Shown: positions 54,661 through 63,995, numbered from the stretch's first letter. The stretch is DNA of 64,000 nt from Phycisphaerae bacterium (GCA_022072085.1 JAJVII010000006.1:78814-142813); one strand, 5' to 3'. Numbers and translations: made by a program. Notes: a model not told the origin generated them from the letters alone.

Positions 54661-55596
54661 TCACTTCGGTGGCAACTCTGCTTCCAGCGCTCGGCGCAGG
54701 GCCCGGCCACAGTAGTCGCGGGCGAACGCCTCGCCGTGGGCGTCGGCCAGCGTGTCGGCGAACTTGCCCAGTTCGCCCGCGCCGCGGAACTCGCGGAACA
54801 TCAGCGGGCGGGCGATCAGCCCGGTGAAGTCACTGCCCAGCGCCGCGTTCCGGGGCGCCTCGCGGGCCAGGAACCCGATCTCCTCCATGTGTCGCTCCCA
54901 GCGGCCGACAAACGCGGGATAGGGCGTCAGGCCGATGACCCCGCCGGTGGCGACGAACTTCTCCACCGTCGCCCGCGGCATACCGCGCTGCCGGTAAAGT
55001 CTCCGGGCTGGCGCGTCCAAGTGGCCGTGGGAGTAGTGGACGGCCCGCTCCAGCGTGCGGCCCATCTCGACGAGGTCGAGCTGCGTGCGATGATTCGCGT
55101 GGGCGGCGTCGATCATGAACCCGCGATCCCACGCCCGCTCGCAGAACTTTCGGCCGAGCGGCGTGAGGCCCCTGGCTGCGTCGCCGCGGGCCCCGCCGCC
55201 CAGGGCGTTGTCCTCGTTATACATCGGGGCGATGCTGCGCCAGCCGACTTCCCACATGCGGCCTAGGTCGTCCAGGTCGGCTTCGCTGTTGACGAAGTAG
55301 ACCCCCTCGGCGTGCAGGAGCTGTCGGCCGACGCCGGTCAGGTCGCCGGCGCTTCGCACCAGCGTCATCCCGGGCATGCCCGTGATGGCGTCAAGCTCGA
55401 CCTCCAACTGCTGCCACTGCTCATGCCGGGCGGTTTCCGTCAGGCGGCCGGTCGCGCTGAAGACCCCGCCCAGCCGTCGGGCGGTCGGCAGATCGAGCTG
55501 CTCCGCCAGCTTGTCGCGCTGCCGCCGGGTCGGCAGCATCACCAGCAATCGCAGATCGGTGTGGAAATCCCAGACCTCTTCAAGTTTCAGTTCCAT
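54661..55596 (-). CDS. Divergent M19 membrane dipeptidase-like amidohydrolase
   Basis: The product has 311 residues from the ATG at 55596. WDFHTDLRLL near the N-terminus has the HxD metal pair of M19 peptidases. YNEDNALGGGARG and GLTPLGRKFCERAWDRGFMIDAAHANHRT resemble the conserved N-NxxG and GLT-x-G...GM-x-D-x-SH regions, and YSHGHLDA and ALGSDFTGLIARP give later histidine and aspartate residues. M19 enzymes cleave dipeptides, often of D-amino acids. Sequence is quite divergent and the usual DGHNDL is DFHTDL, so activity is uncertain. It has no signal peptide. Confidence 0.75.
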   Translation of the reverse strand: MELKLEEVWDFHTDLRLLVMLPTRRQRDKLAEQLDLPTARRLGGVFSATGRLTETARHEQWQQLEVELDAITGMPGMTLVRSAGDLTGVGRQLLHAEGVYFVNSEADLDDLGRMWEVGWRSIAPMYNEDNALGGGARGDAARGLTPLGRKFCERAWDRGFMIDAAHANHRTQLDLVEMGRTLERAVHYSHGHLDAPARRLYRQRGMPRATVEKFVATGGVIGLTPYPAFVGRWERHMEEIGFLAREAPRNAALGSDFTGLIARPLMFREFRGAGELGKFADTLADAHGEAFARDYCGRALRRALEAELPPK

Positions 55597-55717
55597 CGCG
55601 GGCCTCACGTGGCAGGGAATCCGTCCGGGCCGGACGACCTGCGCGGTTCTCGGACGCCCGCCACGATACAGTAATCGCAGCCCCGAAGACAGGGCCCGCC
55701 GCCCGGGCCTTGGGCGA

Positions 55718-55746
55718 TTGACTTCACTCGCGCACGCCGATAGAGT
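55718..55746 (+). promoter_or_regulatory. Predicted promoter of purC
   Basis: TTGACT (55718-55723), a 17 bp spacer and TAGAGT (55741-55746) lie 8 bp before the ATG at 55755. The spacing again suggests a very short or absent leader. Confidence 0.5.
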
Positions 55747-55754
55747 GCCGCGTT

Positions 55755-56642
55755 ATGAATACACCCGTCATGAAGACCGAGTTGCCGCTGCCGGTCCGAC
55801 GCGGCAAGGTGCGCGACGTCTACGAACTCGACGACGAGCGGCTGCTGCTGGTCGCCACTGACCGCATCAGCGCGTTCGACGTCATCATGCCCAACGGCAT
55901 TCCCGACAAGGGCGTGCTGCTGACGCAGATTTCGCTGTTCTGGTTCCGCCAGCTCGACGGGCTCGTGCCTAACCACATCCTCACCGACGACGTGACTACC
56001 GAGGCATCGCTGAGGCCCTACGCCGCGCAGCTCGCGGGGCGGTCGGTCATCTGCCGCAAAGCCCCGACGATTCCCATCGAGTGCGTCGTCCGCGGCTACC
56101 TCGCCGGCAGCGGGTGGAAGGAATACCAGGGCAACGGGGCGGTCTGCGGCGTGAAGTTGCCCGCTGGCCTGCGGCAGTGCGCCAAGCTGCCCCAGCCGAT
56201 CTTTACCCCTGCTACCAAGGCCGAGTCCGGCCACGACCTCAACATCGACATTGAGCGGACGGCCAGCATCATCGGCAAGCAGCGGGCGCTGGAACTCCGC
56301 AAGCTCTCGCTGGAACTCTACACGCAGGCCGCCGACTACGCCGCCGAGCGCGGCATCATCATCGCCGATACGAAGTTCGAGTTCGGCGTGACGGCCGAGG
56401 GCGAACTGCTCTGGATCGACGAGGCCCTGACGCCCGACAGCTCGCGGTTCTGGCCGGCCAAGAGCTACCAGTCCGGCCGCGACCAGGAGAGCTTCGACAA
56501 GCAGTATGTCCGCAACTACCTCGAGACGCTGGACTGGAACAAGACGCCGCCGGGCCCGACCCTGCCGCCGGAGGTGATGCAGAACACCCGGGCGAAGTAC
56601 GTCGAGGCTTTCGAGCGGCTGACCGGGCGGAAGTTCGAGTAG
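55755..56642 (+). CDS. purC: Phosphoribosylaminoimidazole-succinocarboxamide synthase
   Basis: The product has 295 residues and joins CAIR and aspartate with ATP in purine synthesis. RRGKVRDVYELDDERLLLVATDRISAFDVIMPNGIPDKGVLLTQISLFWF at about residues 14-63 and CVVRGYLAGSGWKEYQ at about 110-125 are diagnostic, followed by DTKFEFGVTAEGELLWIDEALTPDSSRFW with the metal-binding acidic residues. The length fits the longer bacterial/eukaryotic form. aroC begins 19 bp downstream on the same strand. Confidence 0.95.
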   Translation: MNTPVMKTELPLPVRRGKVRDVYELDDERLLLVATDRISAFDVIMPNGIPDKGVLLTQISLFWFRQLDGLVPNHILTDDVTTEASLRPYAAQLAGRSVICRKAPTIPIECVVRGYLAGSGWKEYQGNGAVCGVKLPAGLRQCAKLPQPIFTPATKAESGHDLNIDIERTASIIGKQRALELRKLSLELYTQAADYAAERGIIIADTKFEFGVTAEGELLWIDEALTPDSSRFWPAKSYQSGRDQESFDKQYVRNYLETLDWNKTPPGPTLPPEVMQNTRAKYVEAFERLTGRKFE

Positions 56643-56661
56643 ACTGGCCCTTCGGGATCGC

Positions 56662-57825
56662 ATGTCGCAACGCCTGACATATCGCACCGCCGGCGAAAGC
56701 CACGGACCGACCGTGCTGGCCCTGGTCGAGGGGTTTCCGGCCGGCGTGGCCGTCGACTTGCCGCTGATTGATACCGAACTCCAGCGCCGCCAGGGAGGCT
56801 ACGGCCGCGGCGGGCGGATGAAGATCGAGCACGACCAGGTGACGGTTCTCTCCGGCGTGCGGCGGGGCGTGACGATCGGCTCGCCAATCGCGCTACAGGT
56901 CCCCAACAAGGACAGCCGCATCGACGAGGCCCCCGACATCAGCCGACCCAGGCCCGGCCACGCCGACCTGGCGGGCATGCTCAAGTGGCTCACACCCTCG
57001 GCCCGCCCGGTGCTCGAACGCGCCAGCGCCCGCGAGACGACGGCCCGCGTGGCCGCTGGCGCCCTGGCCCGCTGCCTGCTGAACGCGTTCGGCATCGAGG
57101 TGGTCGGCTTCGTCGCCGGGCTGGGCCCGGTCGAGGCGGCGGTCCCGCTGGACCTGTCGCCGGCTGACCTGGCCGCCGCCCGCGACGCCAACGAGGTCTA
57201 CTGCCCCGACGCGTCGGCGGTCGAGGCGATGATCGACGTCATCCACCAGGCCAAGAAGGACGGCGACACCGTCGGCGGCACGCTGGAGGTGCGGGCAGTG
57301 AACGTCCCGCCGGGCCTGGGCAACTGCATGGCCTGGCAGGACAAGCTCGACGCCCGCATCGCATACGCCGTCATGGGCATCCAGGCGATCAAGGCGGTGC
57401 AGATCGGCCTGGGCGTCGAAGCCGGCCGACTGCCCGGCAGCCAGGTCCATGACGAGATCGGCTTCGACCCGGCCCGAGAAGGCGAAGCGGCCTGCGGCTT
57501 TGTCCGCTACAGCGACAACGACGGCGGAACCGAAGGCGGCATGAGCACCGGCCAGCCGATCCGCGTGCGGGCGACGATGAAGCCTATCGCCACGCTGCTC
57601 AAGCCCCTGCGGAGCGTCGACCTGCTGACGCGGACAGAGGACAAGGCGGCCTACGAGCGGTCGGACGTCTGCGCCGTGCCCGCGGCGTCGGTCGTGGTCG
57701 AGAACGTCGTGGCGTTCGAGCTGGCGGCCGCGCTGTGCGACAAGTTCGCCTGCGACACGCTGGCCGAGATGCGGGCCAGCTACAACTTCTACCTCGACCA
57801 AGTCCGCCGACTCGGCCGCGAGTGA
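56662..57825 (+). CDS. aroC: Chorismate synthase
   Basis: The product has 387 residues and makes chorismate from EPSP with reduced FMN. GESHGPTVLALVEGFPAG at about residues 12-29 is the first signature, RRQGGYGRGGRMKIEHD the second, RPGHADLAG and RASARETTARVAAGAL the third, and GGTEGGMSTGQPIRV and the late basic region complete the flavin site. It follows purC by 19 bp. aroB is 11 kb to the left. After its stop there is a 380 bp intergenic region. Confidence 0.95.
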   Translation: MSQRLTYRTAGESHGPTVLALVEGFPAGVAVDLPLIDTELQRRQGGYGRGGRMKIEHDQVTVLSGVRRGVTIGSPIALQVPNKDSRIDEAPDISRPRPGHADLAGMLKWLTPSARPVLERASARETTARVAAGALARCLLNAFGIEVVGFVAGLGPVEAAVPLDLSPADLAAARDANEVYCPDASAVEAMIDVIHQAKKDGDTVGGTLEVRAVNVPPGLGNCMAWQDKLDARIAYAVMGIQAIKAVQIGLGVEAGRLPGSQVHDEIGFDPAREGEAACGFVRYSDNDGGTEGGMSTGQPIRVRATMKPIATLLKPLRSVDLLTRTEDKAAYERSDVCAVPAASVVVENVVAFELAAALCDKFACDTLAEMRASYNFYLDQVRRLGRE

Positions 57826-58205
57826 ACCAGCCGAACCGTTCAGATTCCTCCAGTTTGACATTTGCCCCGACGGGCGGCGAATCGTAGCTTCCATTGAAGC
57901 AATTATGGGCCCTGTGAATGCGGAACCGGCCGGGATCAGGTCCGATATTCCGCAAAATACCCCTTGGCGTGCTTCCCGGACGCGGGGATAATAGCGCCAT
58001 ACGTGCGGCTGCGCCGGGAGGGCGTTAAGAACTCGGCGCGGCTCGGCCGATATATTGCTATAGCGACTGGATGTGTTGCTGCGCCAACGGCACGGTTTTG
58101 CACTCATTCATCCGTTACTGCGGCGAAGCAAACGCAGTGGAACGTCTGGAAGCCGACCGATGCGGGTGTGGGAGCGGGCGGCGGACAGGAAACGGAAGCC
58201 CAACG
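57826..58205. other. 380 bp intergenic region upstream of the DUF1571 gene
   Basis: No gene or clear repeat is seen. A TTGACA at about 57855 has only a poor -10 beyond it, and TATATT at 58051-58056 lacks a good -35. Base composition is slightly AT-richer than the genes. The upstream part of the DUF1571 open frame (58071-58205) is not counted as coding because the signal peptide begins at 58206. Confidence 0.5.
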
Positions 58206-59102
58206 ATGCGTAAGCTCTTCTTGAGTCTCGGTTCCAGCCGCGTACGTCTGGCGATCGGGCTGGTGCTGGGCGGCCTGCTTATGGCCCAGGTGTTCACGTC
58301 GCTGGGCCCGGCCTCGACGGACGTGGCGACGGCCGCCGCTCCGCCGGTCAATTTCAGCAAGGACGCCGCCCTCAACCAGGTCTCCGACAAGGACAGGATC
58401 GAGAACCTGGCCAAGACCGACCACGTCGCCCTGCTCAAGTATTGCCTGGCCCATTTCAGCGAGCGTTACGCCGACTACACCTGCACGCTGGCCCGCCAGG
58501 AGCGGATCGCCGGCAAGCTGGGCGACCGGCAGATCATCGACGTGAAGTTCAAGGAGAAGCCCTTCTCCGTCTTCATGAACTGGCGGACCAACCCCGGACA
58601 GGCCGACCGGATGGCCTACGTCGCCGACGGCAAGAACATCATGTATCTCCGTCCGACCGGATGGCCCCGCAAGCTCTGGCCCAGCGTCGAGCGGTCGCCG
58701 GATGCTGCCGACGTGCGCAGCAAGAGCTTGCGGTCGGTGACGGAGTTCGGCTTCGCCAACGGCCTGCGGTCGCTGATCGAGGTTTACGAAACGGCCGCCA
58801 AGCGCGGCGACCTGGTCGAAGCCAGCTACGTCGGCGCCAACGAGAAGGGCGTGGACGGCCGGCCCACCTTCGCCATCAAGCGGATCCTCCGCCCCAGCGA
58901 CGATGAGGATTACCCTGCCAAGACGACGATCGTCGAGATCGACCAGGAGTGGCTGATCCCCGTCCGAATCTACGGCACCGACTGGCGTGACGGCGAGGAT
59001 GGGCAGCCCAGGATCAAGTGCGACTACGTCTACACGGACATCAAGTTCAACGTCGGCCTCAAGGACGAGGAATTCACGCGCCAGGCCGTCGAGAAAGATT
59101 GA
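58206..59102 (+). CDS. DUF1571 family exported protein
   Basis: The product has 298 residues with an N-terminal signal segment (VRLAIGLVLGGLLMAQVF). The DUF1571 domain shows YTCTLARQERIAGKLGDRQIIDVKFKEKPFSVFMNW at about residues 93-128, DRMAYVADGKNIMYLRPTGW and later TTIVEIDQEWLIPVRIYGTDWRDG, and ends with the usual CDYVYTDIKFNVGLKDEEF. The family is widespread in planctomycetes and resembles lipoprotein-carrier (LolA-like) folds, though its role is not known. A terminator hairpin follows directly. Confidence 0.88.
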   Translation: MRKLFLSLGSSRVRLAIGLVLGGLLMAQVFTSLGPASTDVATAAAPPVNFSKDAALNQVSDKDRIENLAKTDHVALLKYCLAHFSERYADYTCTLARQERIAGKLGDRQIIDVKFKEKPFSVFMNWRTNPGQADRMAYVADGKNIMYLRPTGWPRKLWPSVERSPDAADVRSKSLRSVTEFGFANGLRSLIEVYETAAKRGDLVEASYVGANEKGVDGRPTFAIKRILRPSDDEDYPAKTTIVEIDQEWLIPVRIYGTDWRDGEDGQPRIKCDYVYTDIKFNVGLKDEEFTRQAVEKD

Positions 59103-59127
59103 GCGGCCTGTCATTGCAGGCCTGTCC

Positions 59128-59160
59128 CCGCCCCGCCCGATGACGGGGCGGTTTGCATTT
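59128..59160 (+). terminator. Intrinsic terminator after the DUF1571 gene
   Basis: CCGCCCCG (59128-59135) pairs with CGGGGCGG (59144-59151) across an eight-base loop, followed by TTTGCATTT. It lies 25 bp after the stop codon. Confidence 0.7.
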
Positions 59161-59198
59161 GCCGTCCCGGCGCAAGACTCCCGCGTGGGGCGTTTCAC

Positions 59199-59228
59199 TT
59201 GAAGTTGCAGGGGCGAGGGTGTTAGAAT
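59199..59228 (+). promoter_or_regulatory. Predicted promoter of the coiled-coil membrane protein gene
   Basis: TTGAAG (59199-59204), an 18 bp spacer and TAGAAT (59223-59228) lie 69 bp before the ATG at 59298, after the preceding terminator. Confidence 0.5.
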
Positions 59229-59297
59229 CTCCCATCGAGGGCCCCGGCCCGACGCCGGCGGCGGGGTTGATCGCTCTTCTACTTCGATTGGCCTGGT

Positions 59298-60065
59298 ATG
59301 GACCCCGAGAGAGACCTGGCATCCGTCCGCCCGGACCAGCCCAAGAGTTTCTGGGCCCGACTGTCCCGGTGGCTTCAGCCCTGGAAGCGGGACACGGACC
59401 ACGCGCGGGACGAACTGATCCGCCGCGGCGACGACGCGGAAACGCCCGTCGGCCCCGGCGCGGACCTCACCTGGCCCCGCCGGCGCACCGGGCAGATCAG
59501 CCGGTTGGAGGAGGCGTTCGACAAGCTGGTCGGCCTGGTCGACACGATCGACCGGCACATCCAGCACCAGGCCGACCGCAGCGAGCAGTCGGTCACGCAG
59601 ACCCGCCGCATCGCCGACGCCCTGACGCAGTCGCAGTCGCTGGACCGTCAGCGCACCGAGTCGGTGGAGGAACTGACCAACCAGTATCGCAACCAGACGC
59701 GGGCGATGCAGCAGGTGGCCGAGTCGGTCGAGGCCCTGCCCCGCGCGATCAAGCAGCAGTCGGAACAGTTGGCGCAGATCCGCGACCAGCTCGAGGCCCA
59801 GCTCGAGGCCCAGCTCTCGACGGCCCAGAGCATCCAGCAGTTGGCCAGCGTCTCGGAGACGCTCCGTTCGCTTGCCGGCGAGCAGCGGCACCACTTCGAG
59901 CGGCTGCACGAATCGTCGCAGGCGGCGAGCATGCAGATTGCCCAGACGCTGGCCCGGCAGAGCCGCCGGTTCACGCTGCTGGTCACCCTGGCGATCTCGG
60001 CGGCGGTGCTGGCGGCCGGGGGCCTGATCGCGGCGCTCTGGGCGATGGCCCGCAGCCTGCGCTGA
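59298..60065 (+). CDS. Coiled-coil protein with C-terminal membrane anchor
   Basis: The product has 255 residues. Residues 1-70 are polar with a Trp-containing start, residues about 70-220 are a Gln/Glu-rich coiled coil (LEEAFDKLVGLVDTIDRHI, EQLAQIRDQLEAQLEAQLS, SVSETLRSLAGEQRHHFERL), and residues about 228-250 are a single membrane helix (LLVTLAISAAVLAAGGLIAALWAM) with a short tail. It resembles chemoreceptor- or septation-type anchored coiled coils, but no family is recognised. It has its own promoter and is 29 bp upstream of phoU, so co-transcription is plausible. Confidence 0.75.
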   Translation: MDPERDLASVRPDQPKSFWARLSRWLQPWKRDTDHARDELIRRGDDAETPVGPGADLTWPRRRTGQISRLEEAFDKLVGLVDTIDRHIQHQADRSEQSVTQTRRIADALTQSQSLDRQRTESVEELTNQYRNQTRAMQQVAESVEALPRAIKQQSEQLAQIRDQLEAQLEAQLSTAQSIQQLASVSETLRSLAGEQRHHFERLHESSQAASMQIAQTLARQSRRFTLLVTLAISAAVLAAGGLIAALWAMARSLR

Positions 60066-60094
60066 GCCGGGGTCCGGCTCGCGCACGCGGATGG

Positions 60095-60841
60095 ATGGAC
60101 TCGCTTTTCCGTAGGATGCCGTTGCATAGAAAGACCCGCCGGATGGCCAAGAAGCAGAACATCAGCCCGGACATCACCCGCATCAACCGCCGCCTGCTCC
60201 GGCTGGCGCGCAAAGTCGTCTCCTCGGTCGAGCAGTCGATCGGCGCCCTGGTGGAGCAGGACGAGGAACTGGCCGCCCAGGTCATCGCCGCCGAGCCGAC
60301 CATCGACCGCGACGAGGTCCGCATCGAGCAGGCCTGCATCGACCGGATGATCCAAGCCAAGTCCCTCGGCGCCGACGAGGTCCGTTTCCTGCTGTCCACG
60401 CTCAAGGTGCTCGGCGACCTGGAGCGCATCGGCGACTGCGCCATGAATATCGCCGAGCGGCTGGGGCGGTTCGTCGAGCTGGAAGCCCCGGCCCTGCCGG
60501 CCGACCTGGCCATCCTCGCCAACAGCGCCTACGGGCTTATCCGCGACGCCGTGAACGCCTGGGTCGCCCAGGACGTCGAGCAGGCCCGCATGGTCATGCG
60601 GGGCGACGACGTCACAGACGCCCTCTACGAGCAGTTGGCGCAGGACCTCTCGGCCAGGCTGGGCAGCCGCGGAGCCGCCGGCCACGTCGGCCGATACCTC
60701 GACTACCTCATCGCCGCCCGCAACTACGAGCGCATCGCCGACCACGCCACGAACATCGCCGAGTGCGTAATCTTCCGCGTGACCGGCCGAATCGTCCGCC
60801 ACCAGGCCGCCGACATCCCGGCCACCGGCGCGGGTCGGTGA
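60095..60841 (+). CDS. phoU: Phosphate-uptake regulator PhoU
   Basis: The product has 248 residues from ATG 60095; ATG 60143 (MAKKQN) is an alternative and is where family similarity begins. Two three-helix PhoU units are seen, each with the metal-binding acidic pattern: LKVLGDLERIGDCAMNIAER at about residues 107-126 and LIAARNYERIADHATNIAECVIFRVTG at about 205-231, with the E/D-x-x-x-D motif in each. PhoU links phosphate transport to the PhoR/PhoB system. No pst or pho genes are adjacent. Confidence 0.9.
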   Translation: MDSLFRRMPLHRKTRRMAKKQNISPDITRINRRLLRLARKVVSSVEQSIGALVEQDEELAAQVIAAEPTIDRDEVRIEQACIDRMIQAKSLGADEVRFLLSTLKVLGDLERIGDCAMNIAERLGRFVELEAPALPADLAILANSAYGLIRDAVNAWVAQDVEQARMVMRGDDVTDALYEQLAQDLSARLGSRGAAGHVGRYLDYLIAARNYERIADHATNIAECVIFRVTGRIVRHQAADIPATGAGR

Positions 60842-60848
60842 GCCCGCT

Positions 60849-60877
60849 TTGACCGTCCGGGCCCGGACTCCTAGGAT
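60849..60877 (+). promoter_or_regulatory. Predicted promoter of mqnE
   Basis: TTGACC (60849-60854), a 17 bp spacer and TAGGAT (60872-60877) end 12 bp before the ATG at 60890. Confidence 0.5.
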
Positions 60878-60889
60878 TTCCGCAAGCGT

Positions 60890-62038
60890 ATGAGCGTCGT
60901 GGACACGCCAACCCGTTCGGCCTTCCTCGACCCGGCCCTGACCCGGATCGACGCCAGGCTGGAAGCCGGCCAACGGCTCGACCAGGCCGACGGAGAGGCC
61001 CTGTTCGCGACGCCCGACCTGCACGGGTTGGGCCGACTGGCCAACCGCGTTCGCCGTCGCCGGCACGGCGACGTGGCCTACTACAACATCAATCGGCACA
61101 TCAACTACACCAACGTCTGTGTGCTGCGCTGCAAGTTCTGCAGCTTCTACCGCAGGCCCGGCGCCGAAGGGGGCTACCAGTTCTCGCTCGACCAGATCGT
61201 CGAGCAGGCCCGGCAGGCCGACGCCGCCGGCGCGACCGAGGTCCACATCGTCGGCGGCCTGCACCCGGATTGGCGGCTGGACCACTACGTCGAGATGATG
61301 TCGCGCATCCGCGCCGCCTGCCCGCGGCTGCACGTCAAGGCGTTCACCGCGATCGAGATCGTCCACTTCTCGCGGGTCAGCAAGACGCCCGTCGAACGCG
61401 TTCTGACGCTGCTGAAGGAGGCCGGCCTGGGCAGCCTGCCCGGCGGTGGCGCGGAAGTCTTCAGCGAGCGTGTCCACGCCGAGGTCTTCAAGAACAAGGT
61501 CGGCACCGAGCACTGGCTGGCGGTCCACGAGGCCGCCCACCGCATCGGCCTGCGTTCGACGGCGACGATGCTCTACGGACACGTCGAGACGCCGGGTGAG
61601 CGCGTCGCCCACATGCTCCGCCTCCGCCATGTGCAGGACCGCACCGGCGGGTTCACTGCGTTCATCCCCCTGCACTTCGTTCCCGACGGCAGCGAGTTGG
61701 CCCACCTGCCCGGGCCGACCGCCCTGGACGACATCCGGGCCATTGCCGTCGCCCGGCTGATGCTGGACAACTTCGATCACGTCAAGACGTTCTGGATCAT
61801 GACCGGCCAGAAGACCTCGCAACTCGCCCTGCTCTACGGCGCCGACGACATCGACGGCACGGTGGTCTTCTACGACATCACCCACCGCAACGGCAGCGGC
61901 ACGCACCAGGAGATGACGGTGGAGCGGATGCACCGGCTGATCCGCAACGCGGGCCTGACCCCCGTCGAACGCGACACGCTCTATCGAAGGGTCATACGCG
62001 ACAAAGGAACGTGGCGGGTCGCAGACATCGTCGCCTGA
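60890..62038 (+). CDS. mqnE: Aminodeoxyfutalosine synthase
   Basis: The product has 382 residues and is a radical-SAM enzyme that starts the futalosine branch of menaquinone synthesis. The cluster motif CVLRCKFC is at about residues 78-85 inside YYNINRHINYTNVCVLRCKFCSFYR. ATEVHIVGGLHPDWRLDHYVEM, KAFTAIEIVHFSR and LGSLPGGGAEVFSERVH match MqnE more than MqnC. No other mqn gene is nearby, so the pathway is scattered. Menaquinone by futalosine is common in planctomycetes. Confidence 0.93.
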   Translation: MSVVDTPTRSAFLDPALTRIDARLEAGQRLDQADGEALFATPDLHGLGRLANRVRRRRHGDVAYYNINRHINYTNVCVLRCKFCSFYRRPGAEGGYQFSLDQIVEQARQADAAGATEVHIVGGLHPDWRLDHYVEMMSRIRAACPRLHVKAFTAIEIVHFSRVSKTPVERVLTLLKEAGLGSLPGGGAEVFSERVHAEVFKNKVGTEHWLAVHEAAHRIGLRSTATMLYGHVETPGERVAHMLRLRHVQDRTGGFTAFIPLHFVPDGSELAHLPGPTALDDIRAIAVARLMLDNFDHVKTFWIMTGQKTSQLALLYGADDIDGTVVFYDITHRNGSGTHQEMTVERMHRLIRNAGLTPVERDTLYRRVIRDKGTWRVADIVA

Positions 62039-62044
62039 GCCGCC

Positions 62045-63055
62045 CTACCCCCCCAGCGCCCGGACGCAGGCCTCGACCACGCGCGGCTTGAGCGACTCGA
62101 TCGTCTCGCCGTGGACCTTGGCGCCGGCGGCGCGGACATGGCCGCCTCCGCCGAAGCCCATCGCGATCGCGTTCACGTCGGCGTCGCGCTTGCTGCGGAG
62201 ACTCAGCCGCACGCCTCCGCCCAGATCCGCCGGCCGCTCGACCATCAGCACGGTCACGATCACCGACCCGATGACCTGCGGCATGTCGATCAGCCCCTCG
62301 GTGTCCTTCGGGGCGGCCCCGTGGCGGCGGAACATTTCCTGTGTGATGCACGCCACGGCCACCCGCCCGTCGGCGAACAGTTCCAGCCTGCCGAGCATCT
62401 CGGCGCCCAGCGTCACCCGCTGGGCCGACTCGTTCAGGTAGACCCGCTGGTAGATCTCGTTCAGCGACAGCCCTGCCTCCAGCAGGTCGGCGGCTGACCG
62501 CAGGGCGTCGGGGGTCGTGTTGGAGAAGCGGAACCAGCCGGTGTCGGTTGCCAGGGCGATGAACAAGGCCTCGGCGATCTCAGCGTCGAAGGGCCAACCC
62601 GCGGCCCGGATGAGGTCGAGCACCATCGAGCCGGCCGACGGCGCCGACGGGTCGATCCAGCGGACCGACCCGATCCGGTCGCCGCTGGCGTGGTGGTCGA
62701 TCACGCTGATGAGGTCGGGATGGGCCTCGATTTCGTCGGCCAACCCCTCCAGTTGCCCGAGGCTCGACGTGTCCACGATGACCACCGCGTCGTAGTCGGC
62801 CAGCCGCGGGCGGGCCTGCCAGATGCGGATCGGCACGTGGCGTTCGAGCAGGAAGTCATACTTGGCGGCCGCGTCGCTGAGCAGCACGAAGTCGGCCGAC
62901 TTGCCCAGGCCGATCAGCGAGAGCTGAAGGCCGATGCTGCTGCCCAGCGCGTCACCGTCCGGCCGGGCGTGCGTGAGGATCAACACGCGCAAGGCGGCGT
63001 TGATGCGATCGATGACGCTCTGGCGGGGGCTGGGCACGATCACCTCATCAGGCAA
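62045..63055 (-). CDS. DHH-family phosphoesterase (NrnA-like nanoRNase/pAp phosphatase)
   Basis: The product has about 336 residues; the start is uncertain among TTG 63055, GTG 63043 and GTG 63037. The DHH domain has ILTHARPDGDALGSSIGLQ (motif I), VVIVDTSSLGQ (motif II), ISVIDHHASGD (DHH) and later ALFIALATDTGWFRFSNTT (motif IV). The DHHA1 domain ends with GFGGGGHVRAAGAKVHGETIES. This is the NrnA-type set that degrades short RNA and pAp. It lies just downstream of ribF, with which it overlaps by a few bases if the first start is used. Confidence 0.9.
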   Translation of the reverse strand: MPDEVIVPSPRQSVIDRINAALRVLILTHARPDGDALGSSIGLQLSLIGLGKSADFVLLSDAAAKYDFLLERHVPIRIWQARPRLADYDAVVIVDTSSLGQLEGLADEIEAHPDLISVIDHHASGDRIGSVRWIDPSAPSAGSMVLDLIRAAGWPFDAEIAEALFIALATDTGWFRFSNTTPDALRSAADLLEAGLSLNEIYQRVYLNESAQRVTLGAEMLGRLELFADGRVAVACITQEMFRRHGAAPKDTEGLIDMPQVIGSVIVTVLMVERPADLGGGVRLSLRSKRDADVNAIAMGFGGGGHVRAAGAKVHGETIESLKPRVVEACVRALGG

Positions 63056-63995
63056 GAGACTTCGACTGGGCGGCGACGCTCCGGGTCAACTCCACGTCGC
63101 GGGCGATCTGGGCCGCCAGCGCCTCGGGCGAGGCGAACCGCTCGATTCCGCGGAGCCGTCGCAGCAGGTCGAGTTCCATCCGGGCTTCCGGCAGCGGGCC
63201 CTGGAAGTCCACCAGGTGGGCCTCCACCGTGACGGTCTGCTGGTCGAACGTCGGCGACGGGCCAATGCTGACAGCGGCCGCCGTGCGGACGCTCCCGCAG
63301 CGGGCGATGGCGGCGTAGACTCCCTCAGCCGGCTGGAGCTGCGCGCCGGTGTCCAGGTTGGCCGTCGGATAGCCGAGCGTCCGCCCGCGTCCGTGGCCGC
63401 CGACGACTTGGCCGATCAGCCGATACGGTCGGCCCAGGCAGGCGGAGGCGTCCTCGACCGATCCGGCGCTGAGCAGCCGCCGCACGAGCGTGGAGGAAAC
63501 CGGCGCGAGCTGGCGGTGCGACCCCAGCACGACCGAGACCTTGTCGGCGATCCGCACGTCGAAGCCCAGGCGGCGGCCCATCTCGGCGAGCAGGTCCGTG
63601 TCGCCGCGCCGCTCGCGGCCGAACCCGAAGCCGGGCCCCTCGACCACCACGCGGGGGGCGAAACGAGCGACGATCACCTCGTGCACGAACGCCTCGGCCT
63701 CCATGCCCAGCAACTCGCGGCTGGTGGCGACGATGACCACGGCGTCGGCGCCGGCTTGGATCAGCAAGTCCGCCCGTTCCTGCGGCGAGGTCATGGCCGG
63801 TGGGGCCTGGCGGGGATTCAGGACGGCCATCGGGTGCGGATCGAACGTCATGACCACGGCCGGCCTGGCCAACTCGCGGGCCGTCGCGACGATCCGCTGG
63901 TGGCCGAGGTGGACGCCGTCGAAGTTGCCGATGCTCAGGGCGCCGCCGGCAACCATGTCGGGTCGAACCGAGTCCATGCCTTGAAAAACCGCCAT
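63048..63995 (-). CDS. ribF: Bifunctional riboflavin kinase/FAD synthetase (start at the right edge)
   Basis: The product has 315 residues and converts riboflavin to FMN and FAD. SIGNFDGVHLGHQRIV at about residues 21-36 is the nucleotidyltransferase HxGH region, VMTFDPHPMAVL follows, and GPGFGFGRERRGD and VSSTLVRRLL complete that domain. The riboflavin-kinase domain has GGHGRGRTLGYPTANL at about 200-215 with the PTAN motif and FDQQTVTVEAHLVDF. The ATG is at 63995, five bases from the window edge, so upstream signals are not visible. The DHH gene follows it on the same strand. Confidence 0.94.
   Translation of the reverse strand: MAVFQGMDSVRPDMVAGGALSIGNFDGVHLGHQRIVATARELARPAVVMTFDPHPMAVLNPRQAPPAMTSPQERADLLIQAGADAVVIVATSRELLGMEAEAFVHEVIVARFAPRVVVEGPGFGFGRERRGDTDLLAEMGRRLGFDVRIADKVSVVLGSHRQLAPVSSTLVRRLLSAGSVEDASACLGRPYRLIGQVVGGHGRGRTLGYPTANLDTGAQLQPAEGVYAAIARCGSVRTAAAVSIGPSPTFDQQTVTVEAHLVDFQGPLPEARMELDLLRRLRGIERFASPEALAAQIARDVELTRSVAAQSKSLA

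Noticed and set aside
59648..61933. A 761-codon minus strand frame
   Set aside because: It spans three genes on the opposite strand (coiled-coil protein, phoU, mqnE) and has no recognisable domain.
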